Assembly (NCBI GenBank): GCA_007118495.1
Contig: SKRM01000019.1
Span: 1-63,503, forward strand
Source of the DNA: Bacteroidales bacterium
Lineage (GTDB): Bacteria > Bacteroidota > Bacteroidia > Bacteroidales > UBA7960
Direction of reading: 5' to 3'
Length of the DNA stretch: 63,503 nt
The position numbers were made by a program, and so were the translations under genes. How positions within the stretch are numbered: the stretch's first letter is position 1; each line of letters starts with the position of its first letter. This document shows, one piece after another, positions 1-6,589 of this stretch. A model generated the notes under the pieces. It was not told the origin of the DNA. It searched no databases and saw only the letters and a program-made list of their open reading frames with translations.

Positions 1-1280
1 GCTTTTACCCAGTCATACATTAACCGCCAGTCTCCTCCACCATGACCGGACGCACCAAATGGATCATTTTCACCGGCAGTGTTGTCAAACGTAGTGCTTT
101 CGCGGGTCATGAAATCTGTCAGTATGAACTCCCGCATATCGCCTCTGATGTCTCCCATTGATCCCATAATGCGTGTTTGGCGGCCATGGTATGAGGTGAA
201 GGCCTCCATGTTGAAACTGGCCGTAATGCCGCCATCGAAAGTCATGGCACATACATAATGGTCGGGCTGATCATTTTCCATTCTGTATACACAACGGCCA
301 TAATTGGTCGTTTTCAGGTACTCCATGATGGCGTCACCATGTTTATTTCTGTCATCAGGCAGGTCAAATACGTAAGTCCACTCCCTTTTCCGGTGGTAAA
401 TATGTAAGGCCGAGTACGGACATTCTGGCTCGACCCGGCATCCGTCTGTGCATCGGGCTGTACTTCCTGATGGTGCATTTTCACGCCTGAACCATGTCAG
501 ATTGCCGAAAGCTGCAATTTGCTCTGAAGGTTTGCCAATTAACCATCTCATCATGTCGAGGTCATGGCATGATTTGGCAAGTATGATGGGTGTGGTTTCT
601 TTTGCATTGTGCCAATTTCCCCTCACATATGAGTGTGCCATATGCACATGTTGTATGGGTTCAAAATGCTGCATGCTGACTATCTTACCCATGACATCCG
701 TTTGCAACAAAGCGTGCATTTTCTGAAAATAGGGGGCATACCTGAGCACATGACACACGGCCACCACCCTGGCAGTTCTATTTGCCTTTTCAAGTATGTC
801 GCGGCATTCTTGTTCGGTAGGAGCGATGGGCTTTTCAAGCAGGATGTCGTAACCCATTTCAAGAGCCCTCATACAAGGTGCATAGTGAAGGTCGTCGGGG
901 GTTGATATAATGATGGCATCGGCAAATTTGGGCCTTTCAAATACATGCTCCCAGGTGGTGAAAACATTCCCGGCAAGAATTTCGTGCCGCCGGGCATACC
1001 TTTCTCTTCTGATGGGAATGGGTTCGGCAACACCAACTATATTTAGCATTTCAGGAAAACTGATGCCAAAATTTCCATAGGTATTACCTCTGGCTCCTGC
1101 CCCCAGGGTAATGGCAGTAACCGGCCTTGCAGGTGTGGTCACCGGCTCCCAGATTTCTTTAAAGGACAAACCTTTTGATCCTTTAAGGGTGTTAAAATTG
1201 GCTGGAACCATGAATCCGACCAGTCCGATGCCAAAAGTTTTTAATGCTTTTCTTCTGCTCCAGTTGCTGTTTGCTGACAT
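1..1280 (-). CDS. Gfo/Idh/MocA family oxidoreductase, Tat-exported (3' end cut by window)
   Basis: The reverse-strand reading frame is open from an ATG at 1280 to the window edge (about 426 codons), so the C-terminus is missing. The N-terminus carries a twin-arginine motif (SRRKALK) followed by a hydrophobic stretch (FGIGLVGFMVP), which predicts Tat export. After it come a Rossmann-like start (VTAITLGAGARGNTYG), ISTPDDLHY, the family signature EKPIAPTEQEC, and CHDLDMMRWLIG, all typical of Gfo/Idh/MocA NAD(P)-dependent sugar oxidoreductases. Many Bacteroidota paralogues are periplasmic and act on glycans; Tat export fits folding with the cofactor before secretion. The substrate cannot be told from sequence. 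It diverges from the flavoenzyme at 1392 and has its own promoter (box at 1303-1310). Confidence 0.9.
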   Translation of the reverse strand, partial: MSANSNWSRRKALKTFGIGLVGFMVPANFNTLKGSKGLSFKEIWEPVTTPARPVTAITLGAGARGNTYGNFGISFPEMLNIVGVAEPIPIRRERYARRHEILAGNVFTTWEHVFERPKFADAIIISTPDDLHYAPCMRALEMGYDILLEKPIAPTEQECRDILEKANRTARVVAVCHVLRYAPYFQKMHALLQTDVMGKIVSMQHFEPIQHVHMAHSYVRGNWHNAKETTPIILAKSCHDLDMMRWLIGKPSEQIAAFGNLTWFRRENAPSGSTARCTDGCRVEPECPYSALHIYHRKREWTYVFDLPDDRNKHGDAIMEYLKTTNYGRCVYRMENDQPDHYVCAMTFDGGITASFNMEAFTSYHGRQTRIMGSMGDIRGDMREFILTDFMTRESTTFDNTAGENDPFGASGHGGGDWRLMYDWVK

Positions 1281-1290
1281 ATCGGGTTGT

Positions 1291-1306
1291 TTTGGGTGCA
1301 CCCAAA
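1291..1306. promoter_or_regulatory. Perfect 16-bp palindrome over the promoter (candidate operator)
   Basis: TTTGGGTGCACCCAAA reads identically on both strands. It overlaps the -7 box and covers the expected transcription start of the divergent reverse-strand gene, a position typical for a repressor site. No regulator gene is adjacent. Confidence 0.4.
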
Positions 1307-1331
1307 TGTAGCGAAATTATCTTTTGCCAAA
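1303..1331 (-). promoter_or_regulatory. Bacteroidota-type promoter of the Gfo/Idh/MocA gene
   Basis: On the reverse strand a perfect -7 box TACATTTG (1303-1310) is preceded, after 17 bp, by a -33 TTTG (1328-1331). The start codon lies 22 nt downstream of the -7 box. Confidence 0.6.
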
Positions 1332-1377
1332 AAATCCCAAATAATTAAATGTCCGTTTAATGGATGGCAATTTTGCA

Positions 1378-1385
1378 TACCTTTG
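1378..1385 (+). promoter_or_regulatory. -7 promoter box TACCTTTG
   Basis: This is a perfect TAnnTTTG box ending 6 nt before the ATG at 1392, so the transcript would start at or next to the start codon (near-leaderless). I see no clear -33 TTTG upstream. Confidence 0.5.
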
Positions 1386-1391
1386 CCGTCT

Positions 1392-2462
1392 ATGAAAACT
1401 TTACAAATTGGCAATTACCTGATTCCCGTGCCTATAATACAGGGCGGAATGGGTGTTGGTATATCTCTCTCTGGTATGGCCTCGGCCGTTGCCAATGAGG
1501 GTGGGGTTGGCGTTATATCAAGCGCAGGCCTTGGTTTGATACATCGGAAATTAAGCAAAGACTACCTTGAGGCGAGCATTGAAGGACTGAAAGAAGAATT
1601 ACGCAAGGCCAGGGAAAAGACCAAGGGAGTTATTGGTGTGAATGTTATGGTGGCCATGTCAAATTTTGCTGACATGGTGAGAACTTCAATAGCTGAAAAA
1701 GCTGATATTATTTTTTCAGGGGCCGGCCTGCCATTGGATATGCCGGGCTTTCTAAAGGGTGACAGTACTACAAAGCTAGTTCCCATAGTTTCTTCTGCAC
1801 GGGCAGCCAGGATTATCTGTGAAAAATGGAAATCAGGGTACAACTACCTTCCTGATGCCATCGTTGTTGAGGGGCCTAAGGCCGGAGGACACCTTGGGTT
1901 TAAGGATATCCAGATCGATGATGAGAAATTTTCACTGGAGAATCTGATCCCGGAGGTTGTTGCAGAGGTTGCTCACTTTGAGAAACTCTATGAGGTAAGT
2001 ATTCCGGTTATCGCCGCAGGTGGCGTATATTCAGGAAAGGATATTCATCATATGATCGGTCTGGGAGCGTCTGGTGTTCAAATGGGTACCCGTTTTGTGA
2101 CCACCACTGAATGTGATGCTTCAGACGCGTTCAAGCAATCATATATCAATGCGACAATTGAAGATGTTGAGATCATCAAGAGTCCTGTTGGGATGCCAGG
2201 AAGAGCCATTCACAATAGTTTCCTTGAAAAGGTAAAGATGGGATATAAACAACCCATCCGCTGCCCCTTTAAGTGTATCAAAACCTGCGACATTTCGTCA
2301 AGCCCGTATTGTATCATTAACTCTCTGTACAACGCCTTTAAAGGCAAGATGAACAGCGGGTATGCCTTTGCAGGTACCAATGCTTATCTTGCCAGTAAGA
2401 TTATCAGCATGAAGGAAACCTTCCAGGATATCATACGCGAGTACGGTGAGGTAAAAAACTAA
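1392..2462 (+). CDS. Nitronate monooxygenase / 2-nitropropane dioxygenase-like flavoprotein
   Basis: The 356-residue protein starts at ATG 1392 (MKTLQIGNYL); the open frame extends upstream, but the -7 promoter box at 1378-1385 rules out the earlier start. Features of the NMO/NPD TIM-barrel family are visible: PIIQGGMGVGIS at the N-terminus (FMN phosphate region), GVNVMVAMSNFADMV, VVEGPKAGGHLG, PVIAAGGVYSGKDI and GASGVQMGTRFV. The family oxidises nitronates or acts as NAD(P)H-dependent FMN enoyl reductase; Bacteroidota homologues are uncharacterised, and the substrate is unknown. A Cys-containing stretch near the C-terminus (CPFKCIKTCD) is present, as in the NMO-like subgroup with extra cysteines. 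It is monocistronic; the next transcript is the trp leader. Confidence 0.85.
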   Translation: MKTLQIGNYLIPVPIIQGGMGVGISLSGMASAVANEGGVGVISSAGLGLIHRKLSKDYLEASIEGLKEELRKAREKTKGVIGVNVMVAMSNFADMVRTSIAEKADIIFSGAGLPLDMPGFLKGDSTTKLVPIVSSARAARIICEKWKSGYNYLPDAIVVEGPKAGGHLGFKDIQIDDEKFSLENLIPEVVAEVAHFEKLYEVSIPVIAAGGVYSGKDIHHMIGLGASGVQMGTRFVTTTECDASDAFKQSYINATIEDVEIIKSPVGMPGRAIHNSFLEKVKMGYKQPIRCPFKCIKTCDISSSPYCIINSLYNAFKGKMNSGYAFAGTNAYLASKIISMKETFQDIIREYGEVKN

Positions 2463-2463
2463 A

Positions 2464-2487
2464 TTTTTTTTTGCATGCAAAAAAAAA
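2464..2487. repeat. Perfect 24-bp palindrome, T9-GCATGC-A9
   Basis: Nine T, then GCATGC, then nine A, starting 2 bases after the stop codon of the flavoprotein. It could act as a bidirectional terminator-like element or as an operator; it overlaps the proposed -33 element (TTTG 2470-2473) of the trp promoter. Confidence 0.6.
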
Positions 2488-2499
2488 TGTTTAATATTG
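2470..2499 (+). promoter_or_regulatory. Probable trp operon promoter
   Basis: A TTTG at 2470-2473 is followed after 18 bp by TAATATTG (2492-2499), which matches TAnnTTTG at seven of eight positions. Transcription would begin around 2505, about 12 nt before the leader-peptide ATG at 2518. Confidence 0.5.
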
Positions 2500-2517
2500 C
2501 AAAGAAGAATTAAGCAC

Positions 2518-2601
2518 ATGCATATTTCCATATATACAACTAGCAATTGGTGGTGGCACGGCAACATAAGTTGGTGTGTTAAGCGTTATTGGCATAGTTG
2601 A
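2518..2601 (+). CDS. trpL: trp operon leader peptide (27 aa, five Trp)
   Basis: This small ORF begins ATG 2518 and ends TGA 2599-2601. It encodes tryptophan at residues 11, 12, 13 (tandem TGG codons at 2548-2556), 19 and 25, so 5 of 27 residues are the rarest amino acid. The ATG is preceded by an A-rich stretch (AAAGAAGAATTAAGCAC) as is usual for translation starts in Bacteroidota. It sits between the trp promoter and a rho-independent terminator 86 nt upstream of trpE, exactly where a ribosome-stalling attenuation peptide is expected. Function is inferred from composition and position, and reinforced by the competing RNA pairings annotated below. Confidence 0.85.
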   Translation: MHISIYTTSNWWWHGNISWCVKRYWHS

Positions 2602-2647
2602 TGTAACTAAAATATAACAAGGTATCCGAAAGACCCGCTTAACCACA
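2575..2647 (+). promoter_or_regulatory. Candidate antiterminator pairing of the trp attenuator
   Basis: GTTAAGCG (2578-2585, inside trpL) is fully complementary to CGCTTAAC (2636-2643), the 3' end of the terminator's left arm plus its loop. The pairing extends by TGT (2575-2577) with ACA (2645-2647) if C2644 bulges. It is mutually exclusive with the terminator. A ribosome stalled on the tandem Trp codons would leave 2575-2585 free, favouring this structure and read-through into trpE; a ribosome moving on would mask it. Confidence 0.7.
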
Positions 2648-2662
2648 GGCGGGTCTTTTTTT
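2629..2662 (+). terminator. trp attenuator (rho-independent terminator)
   Basis: A 10-bp perfect stem, AAAGACCCGC (2629-2638) with GCGGGTCTTT (2649-2658), a 10-nt loop, and a T-run to 2662. It lies between trpL and trpE and shares its left arm with the antiterminator. Confidence 0.9.
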
Positions 2663-2686
2663 GTATCCATAGTAAAAACAACACAA

Positions 2687-4111
2687 ATGACATCACAAAG
2701 TAAAACCATGATGCTCCGGGCCAGGTTGAAACACCTTCAGGCTGATACATATACACCAGTGGGTATTTATTTGCGGTTACGAGATCGTTTTCCCCAATCT
2801 ATGTTGCTTGAGTGTGCTGATTATAGTTCACGGCAAGATTCTTTTTCATATATATGTCTGCAGCCCATGGCAGGAATAGCATTGGAGAACGATCAATGGA
2901 AACACTATTTTAAGGATGATAAGTGGCAAAAGGAGATAAGTAATAAGGAGAATCAGGTTACAGCCCTGGTGAAAAACTTTCTTTCGGGGATAACTCTTGA
3001 GAATGAGGTTGACACACGTTACATGCCTGGTGTATTCGGCTATACTTCTTATGATGCTGTCAATTATTTTGACAATGTGGACATCAGTCGTCCTGACCAG
3101 GAAACCGATCCCATACCGGTATTGCGCTATGATCTTTATCAGTTTGTAATTGCCTTTAACCATTTTAACAACACTTTGACAATATGTGAATTGTTGGATG
3201 ATGAATCAACATCAAAAATGAATGAAGTGCTTTCGCTATTGGCCAATCGTAATGCCACTTCTTTTCCCTTTGCCGCAAGGGGAAATGAACGCAGTCTTTG
3301 TTCTGATGAAGATTATATGGAAATGGTTAAGAAGGGCAAGGCGCATTGTGCCCGTGGAGATGTTATTCAGATTGTTTTATCCAGACGGTTTGAGCAGGAT
3401 TTTGAAGGTGATGAGTTTAATGTATACAGGGCCTTGCGTTCGGTGAACCCCTCTCCTTATTTGTTTTACTTTGATTATCTCTCGTATAAGCTGTTTGGAT
3501 CTTCGCCTGAAGCCCAGCTTCGAATACATCAGGGTAAGGCAACAATCAATCCCATTGCCGGGACGGTGGTTCGCACCGGTGATCCAATGGCAGATGCTGC
3601 CCTTGTTGAAGGCCTGCTCAGTGACCAGAAAGAAAATGCGGAGCATTGCATGTTGGTAGATCTGGCCAGAAACGACCTCAGCAAACATACCAGCCAGGTG
3701 ACAGTTGACACCTTCAGAGAGGTGCAGACTTATTCGCATGTAATCCATCTGGTGTCTGCAGTAACAGGTGTATTGGACCGAGAAACAGCCAGCTATCAAT
3801 TGTTTGCCGATACATTTCCGGCTGGCACCCTGTCTGGGGCTCCCAAGCATCAGGCAGTTCGCCTCATAGACAGGTATGAGCCACATGCCAGGGGTTTTTA
3901 TGGCGGGGGTATTGGTTTTATCGGATTCAATGGGTCGCTGAATCATGCCATTATGATCAGATCATTTCTGAGCCGCAGAGGTACTTTGGCCTACCAGGCC
4001 GGAGCTGGAGTGGTTATTGGATCAACCCCTGAAGGAGAACTGGACGAAGTAAATGGAAAGACCGGCGCTTTAAAAAAAGCCATTCAGCTGGCCGGAAGTT
4101 TTATTCAATAA
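2687..4111 (+). CDS. trpE: Anthranilate synthase component I
   Basis: The 474-residue protein is the chorismate-binding subunit of anthranilate synthase: with TrpG-supplied ammonia it turns chorismate into anthranilate, the committed step to tryptophan. The N-terminal part has LLECADYSSRQDSFSY, equivalent to the LLES-type element used for Trp feedback inhibition. The C-terminal catalytic half shows the hallmark blocks HCARGDVIQIVLSRRF, NPSPYLFYFD, PIAGTVVRTGD, HCMLVDLARNDL, TFPAGTLSGAPKHQA and FYGGGIGFIGFNG. Length is normal for TrpE and differs from PabB-like proteins. It is the first structural gene of a seven-gene operon, 11 nt before trpG, and is controlled by the attenuator at 2629. Confidence 0.95.
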   Translation: MTSQSKTMMLRARLKHLQADTYTPVGIYLRLRDRFPQSMLLECADYSSRQDSFSYICLQPMAGIALENDQWKHYFKDDKWQKEISNKENQVTALVKNFLSGITLENEVDTRYMPGVFGYTSYDAVNYFDNVDISRPDQETDPIPVLRYDLYQFVIAFNHFNNTLTICELLDDESTSKMNEVLSLLANRNATSFPFAARGNERSLCSDEDYMEMVKKGKAHCARGDVIQIVLSRRFEQDFEGDEFNVYRALRSVNPSPYLFYFDYLSYKLFGSSPEAQLRIHQGKATINPIAGTVVRTGDPMADAALVEGLLSDQKENAEHCMLVDLARNDLSKHTSQVTVDTFREVQTYSHVIHLVSAVTGVLDRETASYQLFADTFPAGTLSGAPKHQAVRLIDRYEPHARGFYGGGIGFIGFNGSLNHAIMIRSFLSRRGTLAYQAGAGVVIGSTPEGELDEVNGKTGALKKAIQLAGSFIQ

Positions 4112-4122
4112 ACCATCAGATC

Positions 4123-4710
4123 ATGGCAAAGATTCTTGTTTTAGACAATTACGATTCATTTACCTATAACCTGGTACATTATTTAAAGGAATCGGGGGTA
4201 GATGATGTAAGGGTGATACGTAACGATGTGATCGACCTGCCTGCGGTGGGTGCCTATGACGGAGTAGTGCTCTCACCGGGCCCTGGCATACCTGAAGAAG
4301 CAGGCTTGCTTATTCCCCTCATAAAAAAGTATTACTCCACCATGCCCATTTTGGGTGTCTGCCTCGGAATGCAGGCCATCATCAGGGTTTTTGGCGGAAA
4401 GTTGGTCAATATGAAACAAGTATTTCATGGAGTGGCTACTGAAGCAAATATTATTCAGCCTTCACATTATTTGTTTGCAGCGATGCCTCAGAAGATTATG
4501 GTGGGACGATATCATTCGTGGATGGCTGATCAGGAATGTTTTCCGAAAGAGTTGAGAATCGATGCAACAGACATGCAAGGACAGATCATGGCCGTCAGCC
4601 ACAGGATATTTAATGTTTGCGGGGTGCAGTTTCATCCTGAGTCTATTTTAACGCCTGACGGAAAACAGATGATCATAAATTGGGTTTCGGGGCTGGCAAG
4701 TGGTGGTTAA
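4123..4710 (+). CDS. trpG: Anthranilate synthase component II (glutamine amidotransferase)
   Basis: The 195-residue class I glutamine amidotransferase hydrolyses glutamine and passes ammonia to TrpE. Seen: N-terminal DNYDSFTYNLVHYL, oxyanion region LSPGPGIPEEAG, nucleophile motif GVCLGMQAI and the His-Glu pair in QFHPESIL. It is a stand-alone domain (not fused to TrpD or TrpE). The adjacent trpE argues for TrpG, though homologues often also serve PabB. It is separated from trpD by 53 nt without an obvious terminator. Confidence 0.95.
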   Translation: MAKILVLDNYDSFTYNLVHYLKESGVDDVRVIRNDVIDLPAVGAYDGVVLSPGPGIPEEAGLLIPLIKKYYSTMPILGVCLGMQAIIRVFGGKLVNMKQVFHGVATEANIIQPSHYLFAAMPQKIMVGRYHSWMADQECFPKELRIDATDMQGQIMAVSHRIFNVCGVQFHPESILTPDGKQMIINWVSGLASGG

Positions 4711-4763
4711 ATGTCTTCATACAACGGTGTTTGAATGAAAGCTTGATTTAAATAGCATTTTTT

Positions 4764-5759
4764 ATGAAAAATTTACTGGAGAAATTATTGGAGTCGCAGT
4801 ATCTGGATCGCATGGAGGCCGCTGAGTTAATGCGGGGTATTGCCGGGGGCGGGCTGAATGATGCGCAAATTGCGGCGGTATTGTCTGCGTATATCATGCG
4901 GGGGATTAATCTGGATGAATTACTTGGCTTCCGCGATGCCATCCTGGAACTGGCACACAGGGTTGACTTGCTTGATGGAGACACTATTGATGTCTGCGGT
5001 ACGGGAGGTGATCGGAAAAACACCTTCAATATTTCAACCCTGACGGCTTTTGTTGTGGCCGGAGCAGGAATTCCGGTGGCCAAACATGGTAATTACGGCG
5101 TTTCTTCGGGTTCAGGGTCTTCAAATGTCATGGAGTATTTTGGGTACAAATTCTCCAATGACCGTGATCATTTAGACCAGGAAATACACAAGGCTGGCAT
5201 ATGTTTTATGCACGCCCCCCTGTTTCATCCGGCCTTGAAAGCCGTGGGTGGTGTCAGAAAGCAATTGGGTGTCAGAACATTTTTCAACATTCTTGGGCCC
5301 CTTGTGAATCCGGCCTCTCCCAAATATCAGCTTAGCGGGGTTTACAGCGTTGAGGCCGGCCGGATATTCAGCTATTTGCTGCAAAGAGAGAAAAAGAAGT
5401 TCAGGGTGGTATACTCACTCGACGGATATGATGAAGTTTCTCTTACCTCGGCGGTAAAGTTATTCACCCCTGATGGTGAAGACTTGCTTTATGCCAGTGA
5501 TTTCGGATTGGGTACGCTTAATGCCGATGACCTTATTGGAGGGGATAGTGTTGAAGGAGCTGCCGGGATATTCATGGCCGTTTTGGAGAACCAGGGTACC
5601 CTTGCACAACAAGACGCGGTGGTGGCCAATGCTGCGTTGGCGATTCATTGTTACGGCAAATCAGAAAATCTGCATGAAGCCGTGGGCCTGGCAAGAGAAT
5701 CAATTGTTACAGGTGAAGCATTAAAAAAGTTTAAGACGTTAATAGACTTGCAATCATGA
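4764..5759 (+). CDS. trpD: Anthranilate phosphoribosyltransferase
   Basis: The 331-residue enzyme transfers phosphoribose from PRPP to anthranilate. Seen: the PRPP-binding DVCGTGGDRKNTFNIST near residue 75, the KHGNYGVSSGSGSS loop, and ALKAVGGVRKQLGVRTFFNILGPLVNP, which corresponds to the conserved R-LG-RT-FN-LGPL block. The N-terminal helical domain (LLEKLLESQYLDRMEAAELM) is present, so the protein is full length. The stop codon overlaps the trpC start (ATGA at 5756-5759), implying translational coupling. Confidence 0.95.
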   Translation: MKNLLEKLLESQYLDRMEAAELMRGIAGGGLNDAQIAAVLSAYIMRGINLDELLGFRDAILELAHRVDLLDGDTIDVCGTGGDRKNTFNISTLTAFVVAGAGIPVAKHGNYGVSSGSGSSNVMEYFGYKFSNDRDHLDQEIHKAGICFMHAPLFHPALKAVGGVRKQLGVRTFFNILGPLVNPASPKYQLSGVYSVEAGRIFSYLLQREKKKFRVVYSLDGYDEVSLTSAVKLFTPDGEDLLYASDFGLGTLNADDLIGGDSVEGAAGIFMAVLENQGTLAQQDAVVANAALAIHCYGKSENLHEAVGLARESIVTGEALKKFKTLIDLQS

Positions 5760-6589
5760 ATAAACTACAGGAAATACTCGCTGCAAAGCGCAATGAGGTT
5801 GAAAAGAATAAAGCCTTGTATCCGGTAAAACTACTGGAACAAAGTGTGTTTTTCGGGGCTGCACCCGTACCGCTCTCAGCTTATTTGCTCAGAGAAGACC
5901 TTCACGGCATCATTGCTGAATTCAAGCGCCGCAGCCCTTCACGGGGCATGATCAATGAGTTTGCTGATCCGGCAACCATCACACTGCGATATATGCAGGC
6001 TGGTGCATCAGCATTGTCGGTGATTACAGACAAGGACTTTTTTGGGGGCAGCAACAAAGACCTTGTGCTGGCCAGGCAAAATAATTACTGCCCCGTGTTG
6101 CGCAAAGATTTTATCGTGGATGAATACCAGATATTTGAATCACGAAGCATGGGGGCTGATGTGATCTTGTTGATTGCATCTGCCCTGACAAGAAAGGAAT
6201 TATTGCATTTTCACCGCGTGGCAAATGAGCTTGGGATGGAGGTGTTGGTTGAAATCCATGACCCGGTTGAACTTGATAAACTACCGGCAGATGTGCGTCT
6301 GCTTGGTGTCAATAGCAGAAACCTCAATGATTTTAGTGTGAACACTGATCATGCTTTAAAGGTCTGCAACCAGCTTCCTGATCATGTTATAAAAATTGCC
6401 GAAAGTGGCATCGATAGTCCTGAAACATTACTGAAGCTCAAAGAAGCCGGATATAAGGGCTTTCTCATGGGCGAACGTTTTATGCGCGAGGCCGATCCGG
6501 GTAAAGCCTGTTATCGTTTTATCAAACTATTAAAAGGTTTAATACAAGAAAAAACATTTGACCATGAGGGTTCAGAAAAAAATAATTAA
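5756..6589 (+). CDS. trpC: Indole-3-glycerol phosphate synthase
   Basis: The 277-residue TIM-barrel enzyme closes carboxyphenylaminodeoxyribulose phosphate to indole-3-glycerol phosphate. The catalytic and phosphate-binding blocks are visible: IIAEFKRRSPSRGMI (Lys and Ser of the active site), VLRKDFIVDEYQIFESR, GADVILLIAS, LLGVNSRNLNDFSVN, IAESGID and GFLMGERFM. It is not fused to TrpF, unlike in enterobacteria; TrpF is fused to TrpB instead. Its last 26 nt overlap the start of that next gene. Confidence 0.95.
   Translation: MNKLQEILAAKRNEVEKNKALYPVKLLEQSVFFGAAPVPLSAYLLREDLHGIIAEFKRRSPSRGMINEFADPATITLRYMQAGASALSVITDKDFFGGSNKDLVLARQNNYCPVLRKDFIVDEYQIFESRSMGADVILLIASALTRKELLHFHRVANELGMEVLVEIHDPVELDKLPADVRLLGVNSRNLNDFSVNTDHALKVCNQLPDHVIKIAESGIDSPETLLKLKEAGYKGFLMGERFMREADPGKACYRFIKLLKGLIQEKTFDHEGSEKNN

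Noticed and set aside
1287-1391. N-terminal extension of the flavoprotein
   Set aside because: The extension spans the promoter box and has no family similarity; the barrel begins at MKTLQIGNYL.
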